Source: Lentzea albidocapillata
GTDB lineage: Bacteria; Actinomycetota; Actinomycetes; Mycobacteriales; Pseudonocardiaceae
Direction: 5' to 3'
Assembly (NCBI RefSeq): GCF_000719115.1
Contig: NZ_JOEA01000001.1
Location: 1 to 64,000 of the forward strand
Length of the DNA stretch: 64,000 bases
Shown here: piece after piece, positions 16,511 through 24,687 of the stretch
Position numbering within the stretch: position 1 is the stretch's first letter
Layout of the letters: each line of letters starts with the position of its first letter
Made by a program: the position numbers and the translations under genes
Notes under the pieces: model-generated
Told to the model about the DNA's origin: nothing
The model's database searches: none
The model's input: only the letters and a program-made list of their open reading frames with translations

Positions 16511-18039
16511 TGTCGCTCGCTGATGAGATGTTCCAGGCGATGATGGACTACTCGCCGCTGCATGCCGCGATGCTGGGGGTGCCAGGCTGGGAGGACGGGC
16601 TCGGTGACTTGAGCGTCGACGGCCAGCGGACCGACCGTGACCGGATCGCCGCCCTCCTGGACAGGGCCGAGACGGACGACACCGAGGACGCCGTCACGCT
16701 CGCGGTGATCAGGCAGCAGGGCAGGGCGATCGTCGACCGCATCGACGCCAGGCTGGCCGAACACACCGTCGCGACCATGAGCGCGCCGGTGAACAGCCTG
16801 CTCATGATCTCCTCGAAGCTGGACGTGTCCCAGCGCCTCGACAAGTACCCGCGGTACATCGAGCAGGCCGGGGAGCGGGTGCGCGACTCCGGCCGCAGGC
16901 CGCTGAGCCGGCATCTCCAGACCGGTGTGCAGCGCATGGACGCCTTCCTGGCCCTGCCGGCACAGGAGTGGGAAGGCGCGCACTCAGGCGAGATCCGCAC
17001 CGCCGTCGCCGGGTTCCGCGACGTGCTGGCTTCGATCGAGGACGGCCGCGACGATGACAAGGCTGGACTCTGCTGGCTTCCCGACGGCGAGCGGAACTAC
17101 GCGAACCTGGTCCGCAACTACACCACGACCTCCCGCACACCCGACGAGCTGCACCGGCTCGGGCTCGACATCATCGCGTCGCTGCGCGAGGAGTACGCGG
17201 AGATCGGCTCGCGGTTGTGGGGCACCAAGGACGTGCCGGAGATCTTCCACCGGCTGCGCACGGAAATGTTGTGGGACAACGAAGAGCAGATGATCGAGAA
17301 CGCCCTCGCGGCGATCGCCCGCGCGGAGGCCGAGGCGCCGAAGTGGTTCGGCCGCATGCCGGTCGTCGGCTGCCAGGTGCGGGCCGTGCCCGAGGAGGAG
17401 CAGCGCACGTCGGCCATCGCGTTCTACCAGCCCGCGCCCGCCGACCGCAGCCGTCCCGGCACGTACTGGCTGAACCCGTTGGGCGCCACCGAACGCAGCC
17501 GCACGCTGTCCGAGGTGACGGCGTTCCACGAGGCCGTGCCGGGCCACCACTACCAATTCTCGATCGCCGCCGAGACGGACCTGCCCAACCTGCGCAAGTA
17601 CGCGTTCATCGAGGCGTACCTGGAGGGCTGGGGCCTCTACACCGAGCGCCTCGCCGACGAGATGGGCCTGTACTCGTCGGACGAGCAGCGCCTCGGGATG
17701 CTGGGGCTCGACGCGATGCGCGCCGGCCGGCTCGTGGTGGACACCGGCATCCACGCGTTCGGCTGGTCGCGGCAGCAGGCCGTCGACTACCTGCGTGAGA
17801 ACACCGTCATGACCGAGCCCGAGATCGACTCCGAGATCGACCGGTACATCGAGACGCCGGGCCAGGCGCTCGCGTACATGGTGGGGCGTCTGGAGATCCA
17901 GCGCATTCGTGCGGAGGCCGAGACGAAGCTGGGCGACAGGTTCGACGTCCGCGCGTTCCACGACCTGGTGGTGGGGAGCGGCGCCGTGCCGCTCTCCACC
18001 CTCGACCAGATCGTCACTTCCTGGACTGCTTCTCCATGA
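16510..18039 (+). CDS. DUF885 family protein (putative metallopeptidase), copy 2
   Basis: 509 residues. Its ATG shares one base with the stop of copy 1, so translation is coupled. The two proteins are similar from end to end (MSLADEMFQAMMDYSPLHAA against MTSLSDEMFQTMMDWNPLFA), and both keep the FHEAxPGHHxQ metal site and the LEGWGLYTERLADEMGLYSS block. This is a tandem duplication followed by moderate divergence. The 3' end overlaps the convergent permease gene by 26 bases. Confidence 0.9.
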   Translation: MSLADEMFQAMMDYSPLHAAMLGVPGWEDGLGDLSVDGQRTDRDRIAALLDRAETDDTEDAVTLAVIRQQGRAIVDRIDARLAEHTVATMSAPVNSLLMISSKLDVSQRLDKYPRYIEQAGERVRDSGRRPLSRHLQTGVQRMDAFLALPAQEWEGAHSGEIRTAVAGFRDVLASIEDGRDDDKAGLCWLPDGERNYANLVRNYTTTSRTPDELHRLGLDIIASLREEYAEIGSRLWGTKDVPEIFHRLRTEMLWDNEEQMIENALAAIARAEAEAPKWFGRMPVVGCQVRAVPEEEQRTSAIAFYQPAPADRSRPGTYWLNPLGATERSRTLSEVTAFHEAVPGHHYQFSIAAETDLPNLRKYAFIEAYLEGWGLYTERLADEMGLYSSDEQRLGMLGLDAMRAGRLVVDTGIHAFGWSRQQAVDYLRENTVMTEPEIDSEIDRYIETPGQALAYMVGRLEIQRIRAEAETKLGDRFDVRAFHDLVVGSGAVPLSTLDQIVTSWTASP

Positions 18040-19432
18040 CGGAGTTGCGCTTCGAGTAGGCGAAGTAGATGACCAGTCCGATCACGAACCAGGCCGCGAA
18101 CCGCAGCCAGGTCTCCGGGTTGAGGAACGTGATCAGCCAGATCGAGAAGATCACGCCGATGATCGGCACCACCGGCATGCCCGGCGTCCTGAACGTCCGC
18201 GGCAGGTCGGGCTGCTTGTAGCGCAGCACGATCACGGCGATGCAGACCACGACGAACGCCAGCAGGATGCCGATGTTGGTGAGTTCGGCGGCCTCCGCGA
18301 TCGGCAGGAAACCGGCGATGATCGCGGAGGCGATGCCCAGCACCCAGGTGATGCGCGACGGCACGTGCTTCACCGGGTGCGTCTTCGCGAACCACTGGGG
18401 CAGCAGGCCGTCACGGCTCATCGAGTAGCCGACCCGCGCCGCTCCCATGAGGAACGTGAAGAGCACCGTCGTGATGCCGAGGATGGCGCCGACGCTGATG
18501 ATGATGCCCAGCGCGGGCAGGCCCACGTCCGCGAACGCCGTGGCGAACGCGGACTCCGCGTCGACGTCCTTGTAGTTCACCATGCCCGTGAGCACCAGGC
18601 AGGCCAGCACGTACAGCACCATCGAGATCGCGAGCGAGTAGATGATCGCCTTCGGCATGTGCCGCTGCGAGTCCTTGGACTCCTCGGCCGCCGTCGACAT
18701 CGCGTCGTAGCCGAACACCGCGAAGAACACCGTCGCCGCACCCGTGAGCGCACCCGTGAGGCCGAACGGGAAGAACGGGTTGTAGTTGTCGGTGTTGATG
18801 TGGAACACGCCGACGCCGATCACCAGCAGCACCACGGCGACCTTCAGGTACACCAACGTGGTTTCGAACCGTGCGGCGTTCTTCATGCCCATGTTCAGTA
18901 CGTACGCGATGAGCAGGCACAGCAGCACGGCGAACAGGTTCACCTTGTACGTTCCCGCGTCGACGGCGCCTGTCTCGGTGCCCGGTGCACCCAGCATCCA
19001 TTGCGGCAGCTGGATGTTGAGCAAACTGAGGAGTTCGGTGAAGTAGCCGGAGATGCCGATCGCGACCACCGCCACGATCGCGGTGTACTCCAGCAGCAGG
19101 TCCCAGCCGATGAACCAGCCGACGATCTCGCCCAGCACCGCGTAGCCGTAGGTGTAGGCACTGCCCGCCTTGGGGATCAGGCCCGCGAACTCCGCGTACG
19201 AGAACGCCGCCGCCGCGCTCGCGATACCGGCGATGAGGAACGAGATCAGCACGGCAGGGCCCGCCGTCTTGTTCGCGACGGCGCCCGCGAGCGAGAAGAT
19301 GCCGGCGCCGATGATGCCGCCGATGCCGATCGCGGTGAGCTGCCACAGGCCCAGTGTTCTGGTGAGCCCGTCGCCCTTCTCCTCCGAGATCTGTTCGATG
19401 GGCTTGCGCCGGAACACGCCCTGCGTCGTCAT
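18014..19432 (-). CDS. APC-family amino acid permease (cationic amino-acid transporter type)
   Basis: 472 residues from ATG 19432 (MTTQGVFRRKPIEQISEEKG). About twelve membrane segments are visible. The first has the APC signature LTAIGIGGIIGAGIFSLAG, and the second block FSYAEFAGLIPKAGSAYTYG is typical of CAT/YfnA proteins. It would import amino acids by proton symport. GGGGAG lies 8 bases upstream. A large structured repeat lies in its upstream region (19471-19633), oriented away from it. Open sequence in frame upstream to 19651 crosses that repeat and is not coding. Confidence 0.92.
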   Translation of the reverse strand: MTTQGVFRRKPIEQISEEKGDGLTRTLGLWQLTAIGIGGIIGAGIFSLAGAVANKTAGPAVLISFLIAGIASAAAAFSYAEFAGLIPKAGSAYTYGYAVLGEIVGWFIGWDLLLEYTAIVAVVAIGISGYFTELLSLLNIQLPQWMLGAPGTETGAVDAGTYKVNLFAVLLCLLIAYVLNMGMKNAARFETTLVYLKVAVVLLVIGVGVFHINTDNYNPFFPFGLTGALTGAATVFFAVFGYDAMSTAAEESKDSQRHMPKAIIYSLAISMVLYVLACLVLTGMVNYKDVDAESAFATAFADVGLPALGIIISVGAILGITTVLFTFLMGAARVGYSMSRDGLLPQWFAKTHPVKHVPSRITWVLGIASAIIAGFLPIAEAAELTNIGILLAFVVVCIAVIVLRYKQPDLPRTFRTPGMPVVPIIGVIFSIWLITFLNPETWLRFAAWFVIGLVIYFAYSKRNSVMEKQSRK

Positions 19433-19447
19433 GCCGTCAGCTCCCCT

Positions 19448-19675
19448 GGTTGGTGGGTCCGGGCGAACGGAGTGTGGTGGCCGCCAACCTTCACCGCGTC
19501 TCCGGCGCTCAGCAGGACGCCTCACGGCCCCGGCCCCGCACCCCCGTACAACCAGTACGAGGGTGCGGGGCCGGCACCGCGATGCGCCCGTCTGAACACC
19601 GAAGCCGGGGCAAAGGCTGGCGGCCACCACACTGCCCGCGTCAACTGTCACGCGGTTTGTCCGAACCCACCAATC
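19448..19675. other. Outer imperfect inverted repeat enclosing structured repeat copy A
   Basis: Bases 19448-19468 and 19655-19675 form an imperfect 21-bp inverted repeat (17 Watson-Crick matches). It encloses the better-conserved stem of the structured element. Copy B near recO has no equivalent outer arm, so this may be local, for example part of a terminator for the leftward oxidoreductase gene that ends at 19706. Confidence 0.6.
19471..19633 (+). repeat. Structured palindromic intergenic repeat, copy A
   Basis: Outer stem 19471-19491/19613-19633 pairs at 20 of 21 positions. Inner hairpin 19530-19574 has 14 perfect pairs, one C-A mismatch, five pairs and a 5-base loop. About 80% identical over its length to the element at 47274-47438, with termini AGTG and CACT in both. 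Base changes in both stems are compensatory. It fills most of the gap between the permease (starts 19432, leftward) and the oxidoreductase (ends 19706). No reading frame is evident. It could be a small mobile palindromic element or a structured RNA. Confidence 0.85.
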
Positions 19676-19705
19676 AGGGAGCCGATTTTTGGCTTTTCGT
19701 GCTGT

Positions 19706-20674
19706 TTACGGCCTGCTGAACACGATCTTGCCGGCGGTGTCGCCGTCCAGCATCGAACGGAACCCCTGCTCGGCGTCCTCGAACTTCAGCTCGGCGCCGA
19801 TCTGCGGCTTGAGGCCGTTGATCGCGCAGAACCGCATGAGGTCGCCCAGTTCCTCGCGCGTGCCCATGGTCGAGCCGACCACGCGCAACTGCAGGAAGAA
19901 GAGTCGCTGGAGCTCGGCCGCGGAGGCGTCACCGGACGTCGCGCCGGAGATCACCACGATGCCGCCGGGCTTGAGCGCCTTCATCGAGTGCGACCAGGTG
20001 GCCTTGCCGACGGTCTCGAACACCGCGTCGACCCGTTCGGGCAGCCGGGCACCGGACTCGAACGTGTCGTGGGCACCGAGACTGGACGCGAGCGCGCGCT
20101 TCTCCTCCGTGCGGCCCGTGACCCACACACGGAATCCGGCGGCGCGGCCGAGCTGGATCAGGGCGGTCGACACACCACCCGACGCGCCCTGCACGAGCAT
20201 CGTCTGGCCGGGGCGCAGGCCGGACTTCACGAACAGCATCCGGTACGCGGTCAGCCACGCCGTGCCCATGCAGGCGGCCTCGGCGAACGAGAGGTCCGCG
20301 GGCTTGGGCAGCGCGTTGCGGGCCGGCACGACCACGTGGTCGGCGAACGTGCCCTGGTGCTTCTCGGTGAGCAGCGAGCGCTTCGGGTCGAGCGTCTCCT
20401 CGCCGGTCCAGTTCGGGTCGCCGATGACGGAGTGCAGCACCACCTCGGTGCCGTCGTCGAGGACGCCGGCGCCGTCGCAGCCCAGGATCATCGGGAACTG
20501 CTCGGGCTTGATGCCGACACCGCGCAACGTCCACAGGTCGTGCATGTTGAGGCTGGCCGCCTTGACCGCGACGCGCACCCACCCGGCGGGAACCTCGGGG
20601 TCGGGGCGCTCGCCGACGCGGAGCGACGCCAGCGGGTTCTCAGGACTGGGTTCTGCTGCGTAAACGGCGAACAT
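19706..20674 (-). CDS. Quinone oxidoreductase-like medium-chain dehydrogenase
   Basis: 322 residues from ATG 20674 (MFAVYAAEPSPENPLASLRV). It has the MDR layout: GroES-like N-terminal domain (LNMHDLWTLRGVGIKPEQFP) and a Rossmann domain with QGASGGVSTALIQLGRAAGF binding NADPH. The Cys cluster for structural zinc is absent, so it fits the zinc-free quinone reductase/crotonyl reductase-like branch. ATG 20686 is an alternative with AGGTGGG just before it, but this spacing is too short for it. Confidence 0.88.
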   Translation of the reverse strand: MFAVYAAEPSPENPLASLRVGERPDPEVPAGWVRVAVKAASLNMHDLWTLRGVGIKPEQFPMILGCDGAGVLDDGTEVVLHSVIGDPNWTGEETLDPKRSLLTEKHQGTFADHVVVPARNALPKPADLSFAEAACMGTAWLTAYRMLFVKSGLRPGQTMLVQGASGGVSTALIQLGRAAGFRVWVTGRTEEKRALASSLGAHDTFESGARLPERVDAVFETVGKATWSHSMKALKPGGIVVISGATSGDASAAELQRLFFLQLRVVGSTMGTREELGDLMRFCAINGLKPQIGAELKFEDAEQGFRSMLDGDTAGKIVFSRP

Positions 20675-20744
20675 GGTTCGCAACATACCCACCTGGATCG
20701 TGGCCAAATGCCGTGACACGGGTCACGCGACTACGCTCGGGGGT

Positions 20745-20957
20745 GTGGACTGGCTGGTGCAGTGGTGGGACGGGGTCGAGCTGTGGGTCGTGCAGCTGCC
20801 CGTCGCCGTGCAGTTCCCCGTCGTGATGGTCGTGGTGCTCCCGCTCTGCCTGGGCGTGGCGCGGCTGATCGACCGGGTCGCTGACTGGGGTGCGAAGAAC
20901 CCGGCTTCCGGTTCCGAGCTGGAACCCGAGCCCGAGCCGGAGAAGGTCGCCGCGTGA
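20745..20957 (+). CDS. Small single-span membrane protein upstream of the ribonuclease
   Basis: 70 residues from GTG 20745 (MDWLVQWWDGVELWVVQLPV). It has one or two hydrophobic stretches (VQFPVVMVVVLPLCLGVARL) followed by an acidic Pro/Glu tail. It overlaps the ribonuclease gene by 4 bases (GTGA), and the ribonuclease overlaps barstar in the same way, so the three form a tight operon. Function unknown; it may be a membrane helper for the secreted or anchored ribonuclease. Confidence 0.72.
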   Translation: MDWLVQWWDGVELWVVQLPVAVQFPVVMVVVLPLCLGVARLIDRVADWGAKNPASGSELEPEPEPEKVAA

Positions 20958-21403
20958 GCCCTGGTCGTCGCCTGACCGTCGCACTGGTCGGGCTCATCGC
21001 GCTGGTCGTCATCGGGTGGTTCGTCAAGGACAACACGGCGGGTGCGCCTCCCGGGACCACGAAGCCGGTGGTCACGAGCGCGGCGCAGGGCGAGACCGTG
21101 CCCGGCGCGAACTCTGGGCTGGACGTCGAGGCGCTGTCGAAGCTGCCCGCCGAGGCCGCCAAGACCTGGAAGCTGATCGAGGCGAAGGGGCCGTTCCCGT
21201 ACCCGCGCAACGACGGCGTGACGTTCCAGAACCGCGAGAAGCGGCTGCCCGCCAAGGACTCCGGGTACTACAAGGAGTACACCGTGCCGACGCCGGGAAG
21301 TCCTGACCGGGGCGCGCGGCGCATCGTCACCGGTTCGGAGAAGGAAGTCTTCTACACCGGTGACCACTATTCGTCGTTCGTCGTCGTGGACGTGAAAAAG
21401 TGA
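20954..21403 (+). CDS. Barnase/RNase Sa-type guanyl-specific ribonuclease, membrane-anchored or secreted
   Basis: 149 residues. The N-terminal hydrophobic segment (LTVALVGLIALVVIGWFV, residues 7-24) is a signal or anchor. The C-terminal microbial ribonuclease domain (about 58-147) includes GPFPYPRNDGVTFQNRE. It keeps the catalytic Glu in YYKEYTV, Arg in RRIVTG and His in GDHYSSF. It cleaves RNA after guanosine. It overlaps the barstar gene by 4 bases, so the cell makes the inhibitor together with the enzyme. It could be an extracellular nuclease or an inter-strain toxin. Confidence 0.9.
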   Translation: MSPGRRLTVALVGLIALVVIGWFVKDNTAGAPPGTTKPVVTSAAQGETVPGANSGLDVEALSKLPAEAAKTWKLIEAKGPFPYPRNDGVTFQNREKRLPAKDSGYYKEYTVPTPGSPDRGARRIVTGSEKEVFYTGDHYSSFVVVDVKK

Positions 21404-21663
21404 AACGGCACATTCTCGTTTCGGAAAAGTCCGCTGCGATCTCGGCCATTGCCGCGGCGCTGGACTTCCCCGAGTGGTTCGGGCAGAACCTGGACGCCTT
21501 GTACGACAGCCTGACCGACCTCTCGTGGCTGCCCGCGGGCGAGTACGTGCTGGTCGTGCCCGCGAACCTGGACCCGTCGGTCTCGCAGGTCCTGCGTGAC
21601 GCTGCGAAACTGACCGCCGAATCAGGTGACCGAAAAGTGCGCGTGATTCGCACAGAAAGGTGA
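21400..21663 (+). CDS. Barstar-family ribonuclease inhibitor
   Basis: 87 residues from GTG 21400. The barstar signature FPEWFGQNLDALYDSLTDLS is clear; in Bacillus barstar the equivalent region contributes the acidic residues that plug the barnase active site. Coupled to the preceding ribonuclease by a GTGA overlap. It should protect the cytoplasm from ribonuclease that has not yet been exported. Confidence 0.92.
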   Translation: MKRHILVSEKSAAISAIAAALDFPEWFGQNLDALYDSLTDLSWLPAGEYVLVVPANLDPSVSQVLRDAAKLTAESGDRKVRVIRTER

Positions 21664-21706
21664 CTTGGGCTGCGGTTGTGGCGTCCGGAGTGGACAGTGC
21701 CATTCC

Positions 21707-22123
21707 ATGGGAACGCAATTCCGCCGCTTGAGCTCCGTGCTCGGCGTCGTCGTGGTTGTTGGAGTGCTTTGTCCGGCGGTGTCGTTCGCCGGTGACCCCG
21801 ACTGCTCGCAGGAGGGGCCTTTCACGCCGTTCGAGACGATCGACGGCGACAACCCCGTGACGATGCAGAACGGCCGGGTGGTCGAGCTGCGCGCGTCGAA
21901 CAAGTCCAAGTGCGCGTGGGGCCGCATCTCCTACGGCACGCCCGGCGAGGAGATCTGGACGGACCGCAAGGAGCCCTCGGCCAACTGGCACGAGGGCTTC
22001 CTCGGCTACACCAGGATCGACTCGGGTTCGGCGAAGTACACCGACGCGTTCAAGAACGACGGCAAGGTGATGCGCGCCTGCGGTTCCTCGCAGGGCGTCA
22101 TCGAGTGCACCGGCTGGTTCTAG
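21707..22123 (+). CDS. Secreted DUF2690/YjfA-like protein
   Basis: 138 residues from ATG 21707. A signal peptide (RRLSSVLGVVVVVGVLCPAV, cleavage near SFAG) precedes a small domain with four Cys (DPDCSQ, KCAWG, RACGS, ECTGW). The VELRASNKSKCAWGRISYGT segment is characteristic of DUF2690 proteins, which lie in the cell wall or medium of actinobacteria. Function unknown. The last 4 bases overlap the convergent enoyl-CoA hydratase gene. An upstream ATG at 21665 adds residues without signal-peptide character. Confidence 0.8.
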   Translation: MGTQFRRLSSVLGVVVVVGVLCPAVSFAGDPDCSQEGPFTPFETIDGDNPVTMQNGRVVELRASNKSKCAWGRISYGTPGEEIWTDRKEPSANWHEGFLGYTRIDSGSAKYTDAFKNDGKVMRACGSSQGVIECTGWF

Positions 22124-22890
22124 CCTTCCGCGGGCACCCAGGAGGGCTTGCGCTTCTCCTTGAACGCCGCGATGCCCTCCTGGCCCTCCGGGCCGCCGAA
22201 GTGCTGCGCTGACAGCTTGAGCATGTCCGCGAAGACCTCACCGAGGTTCGTGGACCTCTCCTGCTGCAGCATCTCCTTGGTGGCCGCGAGCGCGTTGGGC
22301 GCGCCGAGCGCGAGCATGTCCGTGTAGCGGCGGACCTCCGCGTCGACGTCCTCGGTCGCGGAGTTCAGCAGGCCGATCTCGACCGCGCGCTTCGCGTCGA
22401 ACGTCTCGCCGGTCAGGAACAGCTCGTGAGCCTGGCGGGGGAGCAGGCGCGGCAGCACGGTCACCGAGATGACGGCCGGCACGACGCCGATCCTGACCTC
22501 GCTGAACGCGAACGTGGCCGCGGTGGCGGCGATGGAGATGTCGCACGCCGCGACGATGCCGACGCCGCCCGCGCGCGCCGGGCCCTTCAGTGCGGCGACG
22601 ACCGGCTTCGGGCTGGTCCAGAGCTGTTCGAGGATCGCGGGGAACTCGTTGACGCCCTGATCGCCCGCGCTCGCTCCGGCGGCCTCCTTGAGGTCCATGC
22701 CGGAACAGAACACGGAACCCGTGTGGGTCAGCACGACCACGCGCACCTGGTCGTCGCTCGCCGCGCTGGTGAGGTGCTCCTTGAGCTCCCGGCGCAGCTG
22801 CGAGGACAGCGCGTTGCGGTTGTGGGGGGAGTCCAGCGTGATCGTCGCGATGCCACGCTGCACCTCGTAGTGGACCAGCTCGTCTGCCAT
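22120..22890 (-). CDS. Enoyl-CoA hydratase/isomerase family protein
   Basis: 256 residues from ATG 22890 (MADELVHYEVQRGIATITLD). The crotonase fold is shown by the oxyanion-hole segments GSVFCSGMDLKEAA and KGPARAGGVGIVAACDISIA. The usual catalytic Glu of the second block may be replaced or shifted (SEVRIGVVPAVISV), so isomerase or hydratase activity cannot be assigned. It is divergent from the PfpI gene, and the shared intergenic region carries two palindromic operators. Earlier in-frame ATG 22938 lies within an operator and is not preferred. Confidence 0.88.
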   Translation of the reverse strand: MADELVHYEVQRGIATITLDSPHNRNALSSQLRRELKEHLTSAASDDQVRVVVLTHTGSVFCSGMDLKEAAGASAGDQGVNEFPAILEQLWTSPKPVVAALKGPARAGGVGIVAACDISIAATAATFAFSEVRIGVVPAVISVTVLPRLLPRQAHELFLTGETFDAKRAVEIGLLNSATEDVDAEVRRYTDMLALGAPNALAATKEMLQQERSTNLGEVFADMLKLSAQHFGGPEGQEGIAAFKEKRKPSWVPAEG

Positions 22891-22917
22891 GTCGCTGACC
22901 TTAGCTTCCGGGTTCCT

Positions 22918-22954
22918 TGACAGCATGCTGTCAGACATGACAGTCTACTGTCAT
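22918..22954. promoter_or_regulatory. Two palindromic operators between enoyl-CoA hydratase and PfpI genes
   Basis: TGACAGCATGCTGTCA (22918-22933) is a perfect 16-bp palindrome. ATGACAG-TCTA-CTGTCAT (22937-22954) is a perfect 7-bp inverted repeat whose right arm overlaps the PfpI start codon at 22953. Both share TGACAG half-sites. They are likely bound by the MarR protein encoded downstream (23554), controlling both divergent genes. Confidence 0.75.
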
Positions 22955-23567
22955 GACACAGACGGTGTACCTCGTTCTGGCCGACCAGCTCGCCGACTGG
23001 GAGTACGGCCACGTGGCCGCGCAGGTGAGCCTGCAGCAGTTCCAGCAGCAGCCGGGGCGGTACGAGCTGCGGACGGTCGGGCTGACCACGGACCCGATCC
23101 GCACGATCGGCGGCGTGCGGATGCTGCCGGACATCGCCATCGAGGACGTCTCGGTGGAGGACGCGGCGATGCTCGTCATGCCGGGCGGCGACGGGTGGGA
23201 GTCCGGTTCGCTGGCGGCGTTCGGGAAGCTCGCGCGGCGGTTCCGCGAGGAGGGCAAGCCGATCGCGGCGATCTGCGGGGCGACGGTCGCGCTGGCGGCC
23301 GAAGGGCTGCTCGACGACGTGCCGCACACGTCGAACTTCCTTGAAGGACTTGGTCCTTACGGCGGCGCGGCTCTCTACCGCGACGAACGTGTGGTGCGCG
23401 CCGATGGTGTGATCACGGCGGGCGGTGCCTCCGCGCTGGAGTTCGCCCGCGAGGTGCTGGCGGAGCTGGAGACGTTCTCGCCGGGAACCCTGCAGGCGTG
23501 GTACGAGTTCAACCGCGACGACACGGTCGAGGCGTTCGGGAAGCTGGTGGCGAGTGTCCAGGACTGA
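22953..23567 (+). CDS. DJ-1/PfpI family protein
   Basis: 204 residues. It has the PfpI fold with the nucleophile elbow AAICGATVALA (Cys) preceded by VMPGGDGWE, where the conserved Glu or Asp would assist. This branch acts as class I glutamine amidotransferase-like proteins and is often annotated as glutamine amidotransferase. The start codon is inside a palindromic operator and the expected ribosome site would be masked by it, suggesting leaderless or tightly repressed translation. It overlaps the MarR gene by 14 bases. Confidence 0.88.
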   Translation: MTQTVYLVLADQLADWEYGHVAAQVSLQQFQQQPGRYELRTVGLTTDPIRTIGGVRMLPDIAIEDVSVEDAAMLVMPGGDGWESGSLAAFGKLARRFREEGKPIAAICGATVALAAEGLLDDVPHTSNFLEGLGPYGGAALYRDERVVRADGVITAGGASALEFAREVLAELETFSPGTLQAWYEFNRDDTVEAFGKLVASVQD

Positions 23568-23988
23568 GTCGGGTGATGTGCTGACCGACGTCGTGATGAG
23601 GACTTTCCGTTTGTACGGAGCGTTCCTCGACGCGGCCGAGGTGATGACGAAGCCCGTCGGGCTGACGGCGGCGTGGTGGCAGGTGCTCGGCGCGGTGCTG
23701 CGCGAGCCGTTGTCCGTCTCGGGCATCGCGCGGGAGATGGGGCTGGCGCGGCAGTCCGTGCAGCGGATCGCGGACCTGTTGGTGGACAAGGGTTTGGCGG
23801 AGTACCTGCCGAACCCGGCGCACGCCCGCGCAAAGCTCGTGCAGCCGACACCGGAGGGAATCGCTGCCATCGAACGGTTGCGGGACGCGCAGCACGAGTG
23901 GGCCAACCGCGTCAGTGCGCAGGTCTCACTGGAAGACCTGCGCACGACGCTCGCCACGATGACCGCTCTGGTCGCGGCTACGTCCTGA
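23554..23988 (+). CDS. MarR-family transcriptional regulator
   Basis: 144 residues from GTG 23554; GTG 23578 is an alternative. The winged helix is LSVSGIAREMGLARQSVQRI followed by the wing (LPNPAHARAKLVQPTPEG). Dimerisation helices flank it. Being in one transcript with PfpI and next to two TGACAG palindromes, it probably autoregulates this operon and the divergent hydratase gene. The ligand is unknown. Confidence 0.9.
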   Translation: MSRTESGDVLTDVVMRTFRLYGAFLDAAEVMTKPVGLTAAWWQVLGAVLREPLSVSGIAREMGLARQSVQRIADLLVDKGLAEYLPNPAHARAKLVQPTPEGIAAIERLRDAQHEWANRVSAQVSLEDLRTTLATMTALVAATS

Positions 23989-24014
23989 TGCCCGGCAGGG
24001 GGTTGGGCATCAGG
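23984..24014. terminator. Bidirectional hairpin terminator
   Basis: CCTGATGCCC (23984-23993) pairs perfectly with GGGCATCAGG (24005-24014). It lies between the convergent MarR gene (ends 23988) and the secreted-protein gene (ends 24019), overlapping the MarR stop. Confidence 0.75.
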
Positions 24015-24018
24015 ATCG

Positions 24019-24630
24019 CTAGCCGATCGTGGTCGTGGTCAGCACGGGGCTCGGGTCCGGGTAGCCATTCGCGGCCGCGTTGACCGGGAACCCGATGACC
24101 GTGACGACGGCGGTGAAGGTGAGGCCGGGGGCGTCGTAGCTGGTGCCACCCAGCTTCGTGGTGATCGTCCCGGCGCCACCGGCCTGGAGGTTGATCGTGA
24201 CGGTCGGCAGCTCGAAGTCCGCGCCGCCCTTGATCGGCCCGGGCACGTTCAGCACGACGTCGTTGCCCTGCAAGGCAACCGTCGGCGTGCCACCCAGCCC
24301 GGAGCCGCCGGACAGCGACGCGGACTGGAACGTCGAGTTGGCGGGCACCGGCAACTTCAGCGCGAGCCCCTTGATCTCCCGCACCTGCCGGCCACCGGCC
24401 TCGGCCGGGATCTTGTTGGGCGCGGGGTCGATCGTGACCGCGACCGAGCCGTTGGGCGCGACGGTCGCGGGTGCCGACGCGTCGACGCCCTGGTCGAGTG
24501 TGAAGTCCGACGACTGCCCGGCGGCACTCGCCCGGAGCTTGTAGGTGATGGTCTGCGGAGCTGCTGACGCGTTGACGGCGAACATCAGCATTGGTACCAG
24601 TGCGGCTGCTGCGATTCCGGCTAGCTTCAT
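24019..24630 (-). CDS. Secreted beta-rich protein, unknown function
   Basis: 203 residues from ATG 24630. A signal peptide (MKLAGIAAAALVPMLMFAVN, cleavage after ASA) precedes a Gly/Thr/Val-rich region without Cys that looks like two beta-sandwich domains (APQTITYKLRASAAGQSSDF and a second repeat of similar strand pattern). Similar secreted proteins occur in many actinobacteria, sometimes annotated as dehydratase- or DUF6801-like. I cannot assign a function. A palindrome lies in its upstream region. Confidence 0.75.
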   Translation of the reverse strand: MKLAGIAAAALVPMLMFAVNASAAPQTITYKLRASAAGQSSDFTLDQGVDASAPATVAPNGSVAVTIDPAPNKIPAEAGGRQVREIKGLALKLPVPANSTFQSASLSGGSGLGGTPTVALQGNDVVLNVPGPIKGGADFELPTVTINLQAGGAGTITTKLGGTSYDAPGLTFTAVVTVIGFPVNAAANGYPDPSPVLTTTTIG

Positions 24631-24687
24631 GGCCTCTCCCCGATGAGTGGACGAGGGACACTTCCAGCACACGGCGTAACCAATTGA

